Assembly: GCF_041146395.1 (NCBI RefSeq)
Contig: NC_090997.1
Coordinates: forward strand, 33,397,501-33,461,500
Direction: 5' to 3'
Source: Eulemur rufifrons
Taxonomy: Eukaryota > Chordata > Mammalia > Primates > Lemuridae
DNA length: 64,000 nucleotides
In this document: positions 39,391 to 51,892 of the stretch, in pieces
Layout of the letters: the number at the start of each line of letters is the position of its first letter
Numbering within the stretch: the first letter of the stretch is position 1
The notes under the pieces: model-generated
Database searches by the model: none
Seen by the model: the letters and a program-made list of their open reading frames with translations, nothing else
What the model was told of the DNA's origin: nothing
Program-made: the position numbers and the translations under genes

Positions 39391-39741
39391 GGGCCGGGCG
39401 CGGTGGCTCACGCCTGTAATCCTAGCACTCTGGGAGGCCGAGGTGGGTGGATTGCTCGAGGTCATGAGTTCGAGACCAGCCTGAGCAAGAGCGAGACCCC
39501 GTCTCTACTAAAAATAGAAAGACATTATATGGACAACTAAAAATCTATACAGAAAAAATTAGCCGGGCATAGTGGCGCATGCCTGTAGTCCCAGCTACTC
39601 GGGAGGCTGAGGCAGTAGGATCGCTTAAGCCCAGGAGTTTGAGGTTGCTGTGAGCTAAGCTGACGCCACGGCACTCACTCTAGCCTGGGCAACAAAGTGA
39701 GACTCTGCCTCAACAACAAAAAAAAAAAAAAAAAAAAAAAA
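39391..39741 (+). mobile_element. Young full-length lemur Alu
   Basis: Complete dimer from ggccgggcgcggtggctcac with many intact CpGs, lemur linker ('tacagaaaaaattagccg') and right arm ('gcactcactctagcctgg'), and an A-tail of over 20 bases. Perfect target-site duplication agaaggatacacatct at 39375-39390 and 39742-39757. The best-preserved Alu in the window, so the most recent insertion here. Confidence 0.97.
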
Positions 39742-39789
39742 AGAAGGATACACATCTGGCTATTGATGTTGGTTTAAATCAGAGGATTG

Positions 39790-40200
39790 GGATGAGAACA
39801 AGGGAGGCAAAAGTAAAACAAAATAAGCACTCTTAAAAAAAAGAATAACTCAGTAGAAAAATATAAACAGAGATTTGCATAAGGCACATTACAAATAGCA
39901 AAGAACATTATGAAAAATCAACTATAATGAGCAATGAAAAATCATTTTCACTATCCATTGGCACAAATTCAGAAGACTAATAACACCCAGTGTTGTTGGA
40001 GGTTGTGAGAAATGGTTGTTCTCATACATTGCTGGTAAGAGTGTAAATTATTATGGCTTGTTTTGAAGGGTAATTTGTTAGCACCTATGAATACTTTAAA
40101 TCAGTTTATCATGAGAAATTCTACTTTTATATGTTTAAATCCTAGGGAAATTACATATGAGCAATGTTATATTTTGTAATAGCTAAATAAAAATTTTTAT
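39790..40200 (+). mobile_element. Old L1 (L1ME-like) ORF2 3' fragment
   Basis: Sense: 'tgttggaggttgtgagaaat', 'tcatacattgctggtaagag', 'ggtaatttgttagcacctat', 'gggaaattacatatgagcaa'. Strongly diverged. Confidence 0.7.
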
Positions 40201-40339
40201 GTACACATACATAAATGTGTGTGTGTATAAACACACATATATGTATATAGATACACCTCTCTACATATCTCTCTATATTTACATGTGTGTGTGTGCATAG
40301 TGTTAGAAAGATACATATGAGGACAGTCTGGGCTTTATT

Positions 40340-40840
40340 AAGGGACTATAAAAGCTGACCTCCTCTCCACCACCCCTCTCCCAACTTGATCTCATCCTCT
40401 CATACAATCTCCTTCACATCATGCCCTCTACATACACTGGCCTTTTTGCTGTTCATGAGTTCACCAAGTAGGGCCTTTACACATGCAGTTTCATATTCCT
40501 GGAATGATTCTTCCTTCATACATCAGTCTAGCCCAAAGTTTGTATTTCTGCTTACTTGGCACTTCATCAGAGAAGCCCCTCCTAACAACTCCTGAAAGAG
40601 CACTCCCCACCCATTGCTCCTGCCCACCCTAACCCTTTGTTCTGATTTACAGTTCTTACAGCATTACCTAACAGTATATTTTGTCAGTATATTTTATTAC
40701 AATTCCCACTAGTGCTTTTTCCCACTAGAATATAAGATTCATAGTAATTGAGACTCGTTGTTTACCTAGGGCCTAATTAATACCCGGTACATAATAGGCA
40801 GTAAATAATAGATGTTGAATGTTAAATGAATGAACTGAAT
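40340..40840 (+). mobile_element. L2 3' end
   Basis: Sense L2: 'cctggaatgattcttccttc', 'cttcatcagagaagcccctc', 'cccactagaatataagattc', and the typical end 'acataataggcagtaaataa' followed by 'tgttgaatg'. Confidence 0.85.
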
Positions 40841-42127
40841 TATAATAGATTTTGTATGGAAGGAAAATATCCGATTTCAGTTTTTAATCTATATAGTTTT
40901 ATTTTTAATATTTTTCAGAAGAATATCTTTCCCTAGTATATGTGCACTGTTGTTTTATTAAGTTATTAAAAGATCACAGATCAAATGCAAATCAATCTCT
41001 TATTTTTCCAAATTAATCCAGGAAGTGTGTTTTTAGTTACTTCCTTCCAAATTACTTAAACTAGTTCTAGTTTAAAATTCTTTGAAGTCCTTAATTTTAG
41101 ATAAAGTAAAAAGTTTGAAGGCTGATTTAAGGTATTACATGAGTAGTCATGAAGGAAGCAGCAAGTTAATTTCTTTGTACTGAACTTTCTGGGATAAATG
41201 TAGTGTTTATCCAGACAGAGAATAGCCTCCCCTATTTCTACTATAAAAAAAATATTCCGCATTCTTGTGGATATCTGAGTTCTGACTAAGTGAAGCTGTA
41301 TTAGTTTAGCAAACTGTTCTAATCAGTAATCTGTAAAAAATGGTGATTACATTTTATTGTGACCTTTTTTGACTTAAAAAAATCACTTTAACTATCAACC
41401 TTTCTCAAGAATTGTTTCTGCACTTTACATTACTGTTTTCAAATTTATAATTATCAATATGAAACATTCCTATTCTAGATAATGTATAAACCCATCTGCA
41501 AATCAGAAATTATGAGGTAACATAGTTAAACAGAGAACAGTTTGTAGGGAGGATATCCAGATATCTAATCATTCTAAGGGATTTCAGCACAATTAGGCTT
41601 TATAAATAGCACTTTAATATTTTACCTAGCAGACATTACAAAATATTAGGAAAAGAAAATATTCCCATTATACAGTGTGGTGCATAATCGTTAAATATTT
41701 CCACCTGGTGTCATTCTTACATTTACAACAGAATTCTTTAAGCTCCTTATGTTGGTTATTTTTATTTTGTCTGAGTTTATGAGAAAAAAGTACACTCATT
41801 TCTCCAGCACAAAAGCCGACCACTGTTAATGTACGTCATCACTGTGGGACTTCTAACGGCCCAGAGTGGTTGAGACCAGGAATGCAGGTATGTAGAGCTG
41901 CATTTCCCATCTTCAGATTGTCAAGGATTGGTGACTATCTTAGATCATATTTGTATGTCTGTCCTTAAGAGACATCAACATTTATATAATATATACTCAA
42001 GTGTAACTGCCATCCAGTTGTCCTATCAATGTAAAGAGATACTTCTTAGACAAAGCACACAGTCCTCCTAAGGGTTTTGGGTTGAGAAAAGAAAGTTGAG
42101 AACAAGCCTAGAAAGAGAGAGGAATCA

Positions 42128-42399
42128 TTGCATTCTCTTGATAAAACATTTTATATCATGTTTTTAAAACTATTAAAAGTGTCGTTCTCTATTTGCATTA
42201 GGTCCTAGGGGGTCTTTTGAATTTTTTATGGTGTGTTATAAGAGATCACTGTTTTAAAATTTGTAGAATGAGTACGTGAGTGGAAAGTTAATTTGTCCTC
42301 ACTCTAAATATCAAGCACTGTTTTTGTCACTGAACATGATGTTCCCTCTAAATATCAAGCACTGTGTTTGTCACTTAACGTGATGTTCTCTCCTCTTCC
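42128..42399 (+). repeat. Local duplication, copy 1 (with internal 44-bp tandem repeat)
   Basis: Direct homologue of 43423-43718: 'ttgcattctcttgataaaa', 'gaattttttatggtgtg', 'agatcactgttttaaaa', 'gagtacgtgagtggaaa', 'gtttgtcacttaacgtgat'. A 44-bp segment beginning ctctaaatatcaagcac is tandemly doubled (42302-42345 and 42346-42389), which copy 2 does not show. Confidence 0.85.
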
Positions 42400-43422
42400 T
42401 CAGGATGGTAGGAAAAAACTTGGTAATTTACTAATTTACCCAATTGAGGAGCAGTAGATTGTATGTATTTTGTATTTTTGGATGGGTGTAGATTCCAATA
42501 TTGCCAACAATATTTTGATAGACCTTTCCACACATCCTCTAGGAGCAGATAATGTTTTCCAACAGACCTATAAAGTTAGCCATCTGATAACCTAGTTATG
42601 GAGTTTGGATAAAGATTCACTGAGAAGTGATATAGTCTATGAATATATGGCAGGAATGATATAAGCAAAAATGCTAACTCCTTCCTGGCACCAATGATAT
42701 AGTGCCATGGCAGCCATCAACGTGCTTTTAACACAGAATAACTCCAAAGGGACTTTCTGTATTATTGATTTTCCCAATTCTCTCCCCGCAAACAAAATTA
42801 TAAATACATTTCCACGTTTTGTGTATTTAAGTCAAGTATCTAGTACACATAAGAATCCATTATTGTTACATTTGGTATATTAGAGGCTGTGATTTGAAGC
42901 AAAGATCTCATTAAAAAGTTGCATTTTCCCTAAGAATGATAGTGTTGAATGGTGGCCAGTGTGCTTAGTATTCAAAAAAGTAAAATTTGCCTTCAAATGG
43001 AGAATGAGGAAGGTCCTAATAATTTTTCCTCACGTTTTGACATTTTATAAAGTTACATAAATTTTACACACAATTTAAATAACCCATGGAAGAGTTAATA
43101 CTGAAATTCTAAATTTCTAAAGAGGATTTCAAGGATAATGAAAACAATTCTTTTGTGCTACATTTTAAAAGTATGTTTTTCAGATTGTAATATGCTTAGA
43201 GTAGTGCAAGCATAAGGGAGCCTGGTGATAAAAATGATAAGTCACTAGAGGTAGATGAAAGTGGTCTGTTCTCACCTCAGCTGAGCTGTTGTTAGTCATC
43301 TGTGTCACTCTTGGCAAGTTATCTAAATGTAGTTTACTTTCCTGAGAAGTGATGGGTATTGAGTTAGGTGGCCTATTAACTTCTTTCAAGTTCTAACATT
43401 CTAGTAATAAAAATATTTATAA

Positions 43423-43718
43423 TTTGCATTCTTTTGATAAAATATTTTATAACATGCTTTGAAAACAACCATTAAAAATGACATTCTACATTTGCTTTAG
43501 TTGCTAGGGAGTGTTTTGAATTTTTTATGGTACCTTACAAAAGATCACTGTTTAAACTTTTTTTTTAACTTTGTTTTTATTTCAGCATATTGTAAGGGTA
43601 CAAAAGTTTAGGTTGTGTATATTTGTAAAATGAGTATGTGAGTGGAAATTAATTTAATTTGGTGTTCTTCTAAATATCGTGCACCGTGCTTGCCACTTAA
43701 CGTAAATTATCTCTCCCA
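43423..43718 (+). repeat. Local duplication, copy 2 (interrupted by a short L1)
   Basis: Same landmarks as copy 1 in the same order and orientation, about 1.3 kb away. It is split at about 43556-43620 by a small L1 3' end. Its right end continues without a break into a MIR. Confidence 0.85.
43556..43620 (-). mobile_element. Very short 5'-truncated L1 3' end
   Basis: Poly-T, then 'tttcagcatattgtaagggt' and 'caaaagtttaggttgtg', the lemur-type L1 3' UTR, only about 65 bp long. Comparison with copy 1 of the duplication (which lacks it) defines it as an insertion. Confidence 0.75.
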
Positions 43719-43870
43719 GCTGAAAAAAAATCATCAAGTTAAGCATTATTATCTTCACTTTATAAAAGAGGAAATTTAAGCTGAGAAAGGTAAATTGACT
43801 TACTATATTTCACAAAGTAGTAAACCAGGAATGCCTAACTCCAAAGACTGCATTTTTCTCCTATAGTCCC
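43655..43870 (+). mobile_element. MIR
   Basis: Sense MIR: 'gccacttaacgtaaattatc', 'attattatcttcactttata', 'gaggaaatttaagctgagaa', 'aaaccaggaatgcctaactc'. Confidence 0.8.
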
Positions 43871-46800
43871 TTTCTAAATGAAAACATATTCTTTATTCCT
43901 TGGAACAAAATATACAGTATATGTTATTATTTTGTAGTGATATTCTGACAGAAAGAAGTAGAGCATTAAAAATTGCCAGTATGCATTTTAACAGGTTATA
44001 CAGTAAGTTCCTTATCTATCATATGACCTTTTTCCATTTCCTGAGAAAAATAGACAATTATTAATTTATTATTTCTAAAATCTATCAGAAGTCACCCCAG
44101 ATCATATATAAAAGAAAGCTTTTTTATGAGTGGTTACAGACTTCTCTCAGTGTGAAATCTCTGCCAAATAACATTTTCCATTATGTGTATAGAAATGAGG
44201 TTAACTCTGGCTTAAAATTAAGCAGGAATCATCTTGCAGTGACAGGTGTTTCTGCTTTGTTATGATATCATTTCCAAGGTAACTAAACAAAGCACAGTAA
44301 AGGAAGGATTATGTTAGTAGGTGTGAAATAAACAACAGGAGAATGCTTTACAAAAACTTTATAAAACCTTGAAAATAGATGACATTTCCGGTAAACATTG
44401 CAACCAGCAATAATACATACGGAGTTGGAAAGGGGATTGAAATTTTACCTAGTATATGAAGTACATAGTGAAAACTAGGCCAATATTAATTTATAAGAAA
44501 TAGAAGAATTTATGCAAACAGCTTTCTCTAGGGTAAATTTTTATTAAATGTGCTATTTTTTGAAGTCTTTTGATGACCCTGCTAATTTTAGTTGTGATAT
44601 GTTGGTATATAGTAGATAAAATAATGTCCAAAATACAGTGTTAATGGTGGATGGTGTGTCTATGTTTTCCTTTTTTTTAATTGAAAGCTGTTTACTTTTG
44701 TTTCTAACATGTAGGCTACTCATAAAATTCTCTTGAATACAATGTTTATCTCAAGACTCTGAGCAGATAGATATATAATTTCTTTTTAGATACATGGTTG
44801 GCAGTGGTTTCTTAGAGGAAGAAAGACTCTTTAGAAAACTGGATGTAGAGTTAGTCTTGTTTCTGTTTTAATTTGTAAGAAATATCAAAATAGGAAATTG
44901 TTTAAGTACATAGGTTAGGGGAAAAGACAGTAAGTTTTAATTAATTCACGGGAGCTGGCATCATGAAGAGATTCCTTAGCAAAATATTGGGATTACAAAG
45001 TCTAAACCATGTAGCCCTGCTATTTGGGAAAAGTGGCCTGTTTCAAAGAATAGGAGATCTTGGTGGAAGTAAAGATGGAGTCAAGAGGTCATCAATAGTG
45101 GAATGTAGAAATATGTGCAGTATTTCACAGCTTCTGTGATCATGGGTTATGACTCAGTGGGCAGCGAGAGGAAGGTGTTACGTTGAAACCTCAGTGATGA
45201 ACCAGCCTTCCTTCCATCATGCTGTATAGATGTTCAGTTGATGTTTAATGCTGCCTGTGAAAATCAAACCCCAATTTGAGCAGAAGATGGCTCCAGACCA
45301 TGACAAAGGGGACTTAATTAATGTCCAGACACAATAAATACCTCTTCTACATTATCATAGTTCCGTATCTTTCCTGCTAGAAACATGCCATTTTAACAAG
45401 TTACATTACTGGATAAAGCTCTACTTCTTGAATGAAAAATCTCAGACATCCATAGCTTTTGGCAATTAAAGGATATCATATGGATCCTGGAGAGTGACCA
45501 AAAGGATAGGGAAAAGTGAAGAAAGGAAAGGTGAGATATAACAGAGAGTAAACATTTCCTGGGCTACAGTTTTCTGGGAACTAATTCATGGCTTCCAGGT
45601 ATCTTCCACTATAGTAGCTGATATAGGCCAACATTCCTGAAGTAGCATATCATTATCCAAGCCAATTTAAGGTACAGTAACATTAACAAAAATGACAATG
45701 GCCACTATTCATTATGCACCTATTAGGGGTTATTTAAGCAGTTGGTCATTAACACGATTGTTGACTTTAAGACAATATTTATTTTTACAAAGGTTTATAA
45801 GTCAGGATTACTTATTGCCAATGCATCAATGGTCCTGAATTTCAGAAAAGTAGTTCATATGCACCCTGTCAGAGAATGAACAAGGAGTAAAGTATACTTA
45901 ACTCTCTCCTGAGTAGAGTGAAAAGTTTGGGATGGTAAACTCTAAAGGATGTGTTTCCTGTCTTCATGAAATGTCGGGACACAAGATATTGAAGACATTG
46001 AAATATGGGTAATGAAGACCTTTTCTCATGTTTATGAATTAAATTAAATGAAAGAATATTTGACCCCCTGCCCTCATTAATCATAAAAACATTTTATTGT
46101 GTAGAAATCTCTCAAGCTTGTGTAGCCAGAAATGTTCACCTTACAGGTGATCTAATGTCACTACTTAGTTTTATAGGGACTTAACTAAAATAAAGGGATA
46201 GTAATTTCCTAATCATTTAGTTTGCTCATTACTCTCTACATTTCTATTTTCTCTGACTTTTTGTTTTCCTTTCCATTCCACTTCTCAGGCTTCCATTCAT
46301 GCTATTTTCCTCAAATTAAGGACATTGCTCTAAGGTGAAGGGTCACAGGGTCCATATTATATTGTTGCCATTTCAAGTCCTTTTCTGTCTTTTAATCATT
46401 AGGAACCTAACAATAACAGCCAGAATTGTTGTATTTGGTTTATATGGACCACGGTGACAATATTAAATTCAGTTGAAAAATTTTTTGTCTAGGATTTCTG
46501 AAGCACTTATGGACTTAAAGTCGGAAAGACATATATTATATTTTAATGGAAAAACTAACCAGATGAAATCAGGATAGAAGTGTAAAGATGTGATATCAGA
46601 GCTTAAAAATAGTAAAGAAGGAGTCTTGAGAGGTTTTCTGATTTTCTATAACCCCTTCATTACAACCTGCTCAGATTAGTGCACTGAAAGTACTCTGTAT
46701 AAGGAAGAAGAACTTGCAATCCTAATTATCAGCACTGCATTGGGCATCTTATACTATCATTACATTCTTCTCATATCAAATGCTAATCCTTGCCACTGCA

Positions 46801-46984
46801 ATGTGGGCTATTGTCTCTAATTCTCTGTTCTGCTGTAACCAAGAAGTGCAATATCACTTCTCTCTCTCTCTTTTCTCTTTAGTCCTGGAATAATATGCCA
46901 TTGCATACAAGATACGAGTTTATAAGGAAGGATAGCATGGGTTGGTTGGGGAATGCTCATTTTTAAACCCCATAGATTTCATTT

Positions 46985-47175
46985 TCTTAGCCAACATTTG
47001 TATAACACTATGCCAAGAATTTCTCCAAGTAAATCACAAATGTTAATTAATTTAACTCTCCCAACACACCTGTGGGGCAGGGACCATTAGTATGCCTATA
47101 TTACAGACAAGAAAACTGAGGCACAGAGAAATCAGGTAGCTTGTCCAAGATCACAGCAACTGGTAGTGATGGAGG
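46985..47175 (+). mobile_element. MIR
   Basis: Sense MIR: 'taatttaactctcccaacac', 'ctatattacagacaagaaaa', 'ctgaggcacagagaaatcag', 'gatcacagcaactggtagt'. Confidence 0.9.
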
Positions 47176-48779
47176 TGGTTGTCAACTGATATGCTATGCT
47201 CCTCTCCATGGAATAATCTGTATGCTTTATAGGGTTCTTTTCTCAACCGTATCACTACCTTTGGATTTATATTACAGAATTTCCCAGTGTTATTGTGCAG
47301 TGTATATGTATCGGCCATGTATGTGTATGTGTGTGCCCATATGTGCTTGCATGTGCTTGATATTATCACAGCATTCATGGAGATTCTGGCACAAGTGAAA
47401 TCTTAAGTTAGGAGATAAGACATATAAATTCCTCTATTTTCCCCCCAAAAATCTAAAGCAACCAGTAAGGACATTTCTCCTCAATATAGAGTAGACTCTT
47501 GACATCAGAATGACATCCTAAATTATTTTCATAACAAATATAGTAAAAAATAAGTGAATTTTTTACATGGCCACTTTCTGATCTCTATTAGCTCTAAAAA
47601 TACTGAAGTAAATAATTTATAAATTTATTACAATAAATTATGCAATATAATCAAAATGTTATTACCTTATAAAACTAATCAGATAAAACTGTCTACAACA
47701 CACCTTCAGTCAAACAAAACTGGGTTTATGTACTTGTTGCACCAAGGGAGAATGGTTCCGGGGAAACTTAGAAAACATTCTGAGTAAAGGGTAGGGGAGG
47801 CAGGGCTAATTTGATTGGCTGGTTATTTAATTTGATGTTATGATTATTTTGATAGGTTACAGAGGATTGTAGATAGGGCCTGCCAGTCTGTTATGGTATC
47901 TCCTTAAATATTTTGGATAATTTTATGGGTATAACAAATAGGTGCATTTATGTGTTTGTTTGTACAGGTGGTTGTAATGCTATAGAAACTTTTTTTATAT
48001 TTTAAACTGTTCCAAATTTGAAATGTACAAGGCATAAAAAAAATTTGTTTCCATGCCCACTAGGTATAAAAGATGCAGGATGAGACATTGCTGAGAGCAT
48101 AACTCTCACCTAATGAATACACAGAATTAACTCTAAGCTTGAATATGCAAGTGATTGTACTACTTCATATATCTTTGCTCTTCTATGAGATGAATTATCT
48201 TTGCTTGGTAGACTGTTTGATTCCTTGAAAGAAAAAAATATATATACACATATATATATATATGGATATGGATACATGGCAAAGCTGTATATGGAAGAAT
48301 TATGAGTTTGCATGCTAGGAGGATAATTACATGTAGAAAAATTTACAGGTTTTATAAAAAGAAATATGTTTCCCTTTTTCTCTTTTGCTTGAAATTTTTG
48401 GCTTCTTCTAGGAAGCAGTGTGTTGTTATGCTTACTGACCACTGACAAATGGATGGATGTATTGATTGTGTAATTGTAAAATGCAAAGGAAGCAAACAAT
48501 TCAACATAAATTTATTGATCATTACTTTTGCCTAGACCATATGATATTTGCTATATAGATGAAAAGAAAAGGAACAAGACCCAACTTTCAAGGAGTTGCA
48601 GTTTAATAGAGATGAAAACAAGAACAACAGAAATAGCAAGAAAGCTAAAGACTAATGTGAAGACAAAAATATATCAAAAACATGCTATCAGAAATTAACA
48701 AAGGAGAAGGGAACTGATGAATTGAATGAGTAACATCACCAAATTGGGACAATAGGAGCTATCTACTGTCATCTCCCAG

Positions 48780-51370
48780 TAGAAGTATCAATTTTGACAG
48801 CTACCCACAAATGAGACTATCTTAGAGTCTACATGGTCACTGAAGAAGTTCCAGCATACCATTGGAGCAAAAAATTCAAGAATAGACACATTGAAGAGGA
48901 TAAGAAGAACAGTTTCACTTCACCTACCTTATACTTTCCCCAAGGTGGCACAGCTCAGTGCCAAGAGAGACTCCTTAGCCCACAATTTATCCCACAGGGA
49001 ACAGTGAAAGCATAGTGTGTGAGCTCCTGGCTCCCCCACCTGTGTAGGATGCTGTCCAAGAGGCCCATTTCTTTCATGCTTCACACAGATTACTGAGATA
49101 ATCAGCATAGTTGAATGGTTGAGTGGGGCTGGGAGCAGGGAAAAGGTTGTGGACCCTATTAACCACTCCACGGACTCCATCAGGAAACCTGCCCATGAGC
49201 CATTTGGGACACTTCACCTGTACACTCTCTCTTGCCCATGGGCACTCCAAATGAATCTCCAAGTATGCCCCTGCAGACACCAAGTATAAGCATCTTGTAC
49301 AGAGAGGTGGCTCAATTCTGTGGGATTGGGAGAAGGCACACAAAGTTGAGCATTTAAGAGCATCAGCCTAGGGGAAAAAATGGGAGGCTTTTAGTACCCA
49401 GCCTAGATTTGAGAAATGGAAGAAGGCGTACAATCCTAAGAATCCCACCCAAAGAGAGCAAGAGGTATGGAGTGTGTAGAGTAGGCAAATCTATAGAAAA
49501 AGTGTGAGAGAGCCTCAGAATCTCTAACTGGGTTGACTGGTGAAGGTCTCTCTCTCTTTTGGGAAGGTGTCTCCCAAAGCCAGTTAAAAAGACTGGAAGC
49601 AACTGCTTCTTCAAGAGTGAAGACAACAATGGAAGACTTCAAAGAACATGAAAAGTCAAGAAAATATGACACCACCAAGTAAACGCAGCAATGTTCCTAT
49701 AACCAACCTCAAAGAAAGGGAGATCTATGAGTTGCCTGAAAGGAATTCAAAATAAATGTCTTAAAGATGCTCACTGAGCTATAACAAAGTATTTTACATT
49801 GACATAAAATTCAGTGAACTCAGAAAAACAATATATGAACAAAACAAGGAGTTTGGTAAAGAAATAGAAATTATAAAAAAGAACCAAATTCTGGAGCTGG
49901 AGAATACAATGAATACAATGAAAAATACAATATAGAGCATCAACAGCAAACTTGATCACACAAAAGGAAGAATCTTTGAATTGCTTCTTGGTGTTTTTAC
50001 TAAGATCAAGTGTAGAAACAATCTATGAACTCAAAAATAGGCCATTTGAAGTTATTTATTCAGAGGAGGAAATAAAGGGAATGATGAAAGGCTATGGGGA
50101 TTCATGGGACACCACCAAGAGTGACAACATTCTCATTTTGAGAGTTTCAGAAGGAGAATAGAAAGAGAAAGAAGCAGAAAGCTTTTTTAAAGATATGATG
50201 GTTAAGGAGGCTAAGGCAGGATGATCACTTGAGGCCAGGAGTTTGAGACCAGCCTAGGCAACATTGCAAGACACTGTCTCTACAAAAATTTTAAAAAACT
50301 AGCTGGGCATGGTGGCATGGGCCTGTATTCCTACCTACTCGGGAGGTTGAGCTAGGAGGATCACTTGAGCTCATGAGTTCAAGTTTGCAGTGAGCTATGC
50401 TTATACCACTGCACTTTGGCCAGGGTGACAGAGTGAGACCCTGTCTCTGGAAAAAAAAAATTTAATTAATTAAATTATAAAATAAAATAAAGATATGATC
50501 ATTGAAAACTTCCCAAATTTGGGGAGATATATGGACATCTGGTACCTGAAGGTCAAAAGTTTCCAAACACATTCAACCCAAAGAAGATTTCACTAAGACA
50601 CATTATAATCAAACTGACAAAAACCAAAGACAAAAAGAGGAGGCTCATTACATACAAGAAAATGTCTATAAGTTCATCAGCAGGTTTATCAGGAGAAACC
50701 TTGAAGCCCAGGAGACAGTGTGATGATATATTCAAAATACTGAAAGAAAATATTATAACTGCCAACCAAGAATGCTATACCTGGAGTATCTGTCCTTCAG
50801 AAATAAAGAAGAGATAAAGCTGATAAAGTTGATCGCCACTAGACTTGCCTTATAAGAAATGCTAAAAGGACTTCTTCAAGATGAAATGAAAGGATACTAA
50901 TTAATAACATGAAAACATGTGAAAGTATAAAACTCACTTGTATAATAAGTAATCAAATTCAGAACAACTCAGTACTGTAATGGTGGTATATATAAATAAC
51001 TTATAATTCTAATATGTAGGTTAAATGACAAAAGTATTGAAAATAACTATAACTACAATAATTTGTTAATTGATAAAATACATAAATAGATGTAAATTGT
51101 GACACCAAAAACATAAAATGGGGAGGGATTTAAAGTGCAGTTTTCCCATGTGATTGAAGTTAAGTTGTTATCAGTTTAAGATAGACTATTATAACCATAA
51201 GAAGTTTTATGTAAGCTTCATGGTAACCACAAAGTAAAAACCTATAGTAAATACACAAAAGATAAAGAGAAAAGAATCAAAGCATACCACTACAGAAAAT
51301 TATCAGAATTCAGAGGAAGACATTAAAAGAGAAAGAAAGAAACAAAGAAGCCAAAAGACAGCCAGAAAAC
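48780..51370 (+). mobile_element. Old L1, 5' UTR through ORF1 to just before ORF2
   Basis: Sense 5' UTR at 48780-49600 ('ccagcataccattggagca', 'ggcacagctcagtgccaag', 'attaaccactccacggactc', 'gacacttcacctgtacactc'). The ORF1 region follows at about 49620-50870 ('gaagttatttattcagagg', 'gggacaccaccaagagtg', 'aaaacttcccaaatttgggg', 'ttgaagcccaggagacagtg'). The ORF1-ORF2 interval then runs to about 51370 ('cttcatggtaaccacaaagt'). ORF1 is broken by stops and by an Alu at 50200. Retention of the 5' UTR is unusual among copies here. ORF2 is absent; the next sequence is antisense L1. Confidence 0.85.
50200..50487 (+). mobile_element. 5'-truncated old Alu inserted in L1 ORF1
   Basis: Starts within the left arm ('ggctaaggcaggatgatcac'), with a complete right arm and A-rich tail carrying (TTAA) units. 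Target-site duplication taaagatatgat at 50188-50199 and 50488-50499, exact. Removing it restores a continuous L1 ORF1 sequence across the junction. Confidence 0.95.
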
Positions 51371-51479
51371 AATTCTAGAAAAACTTGCTGGGATTTGTGT
51401 GTGTTGAAGGGGGGACATGGATTGCATCAAATATATAAAGCATTTTTAGAACCACATGTTCACACATTTGTTATTCAGT

Positions 51480-51892
51480 AGTTCAGCACAGTTCTCTTTA
51501 TGTGTGTCAGTGAGGTCAAATTTTGTTCAATTCCTCTAGATCCTTGCTGATTTTTATTCTGAATATTCTGTCAGTTACTTCGAGATGTGTTTCTGTCTCA
51601 CACTATACTTATGATTTGTCTATTTGTCAGGTTCTGTTTTATATATGCTGAGACTCTGTTGTCAATGCATATAAAATTAGAATTTAGTGTCTTGGATGGA
51701 CTAATCTTTCATCATAATGAAGTACTCCTTTTTATCTTCAGAAAAGATAAGTGTATCATGTCTGTGTTTATGGTTATAGTATAGTTGGTGTAACTACACT
51801 AACTTTCTTTTGTTTAGTGTTTACATGATACTTCTTATGCTCTCCTTTTATTTTATCTTTTGCTATCCTTATGTTCTTGGAGTGATTCTTTT
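51480..51892 (-). mobile_element. Old L1 fragment (ORF2 start region), left piece
   Basis: Antisense: 'tagatccttgctgattttta', 'gtcttggatggactaatctt', 'atcataatgaagtactcctt'. Interrupted at about 51893 by a younger L1 and resuming at 53808. Confidence 0.7.

Noticed and set aside
48780..49600. Unusual GC-richer region with overlapping ORFs on both strands as a possible gene
   Set aside because: Recognised as the 5' UTR of an old L1 that continues into ORF1.
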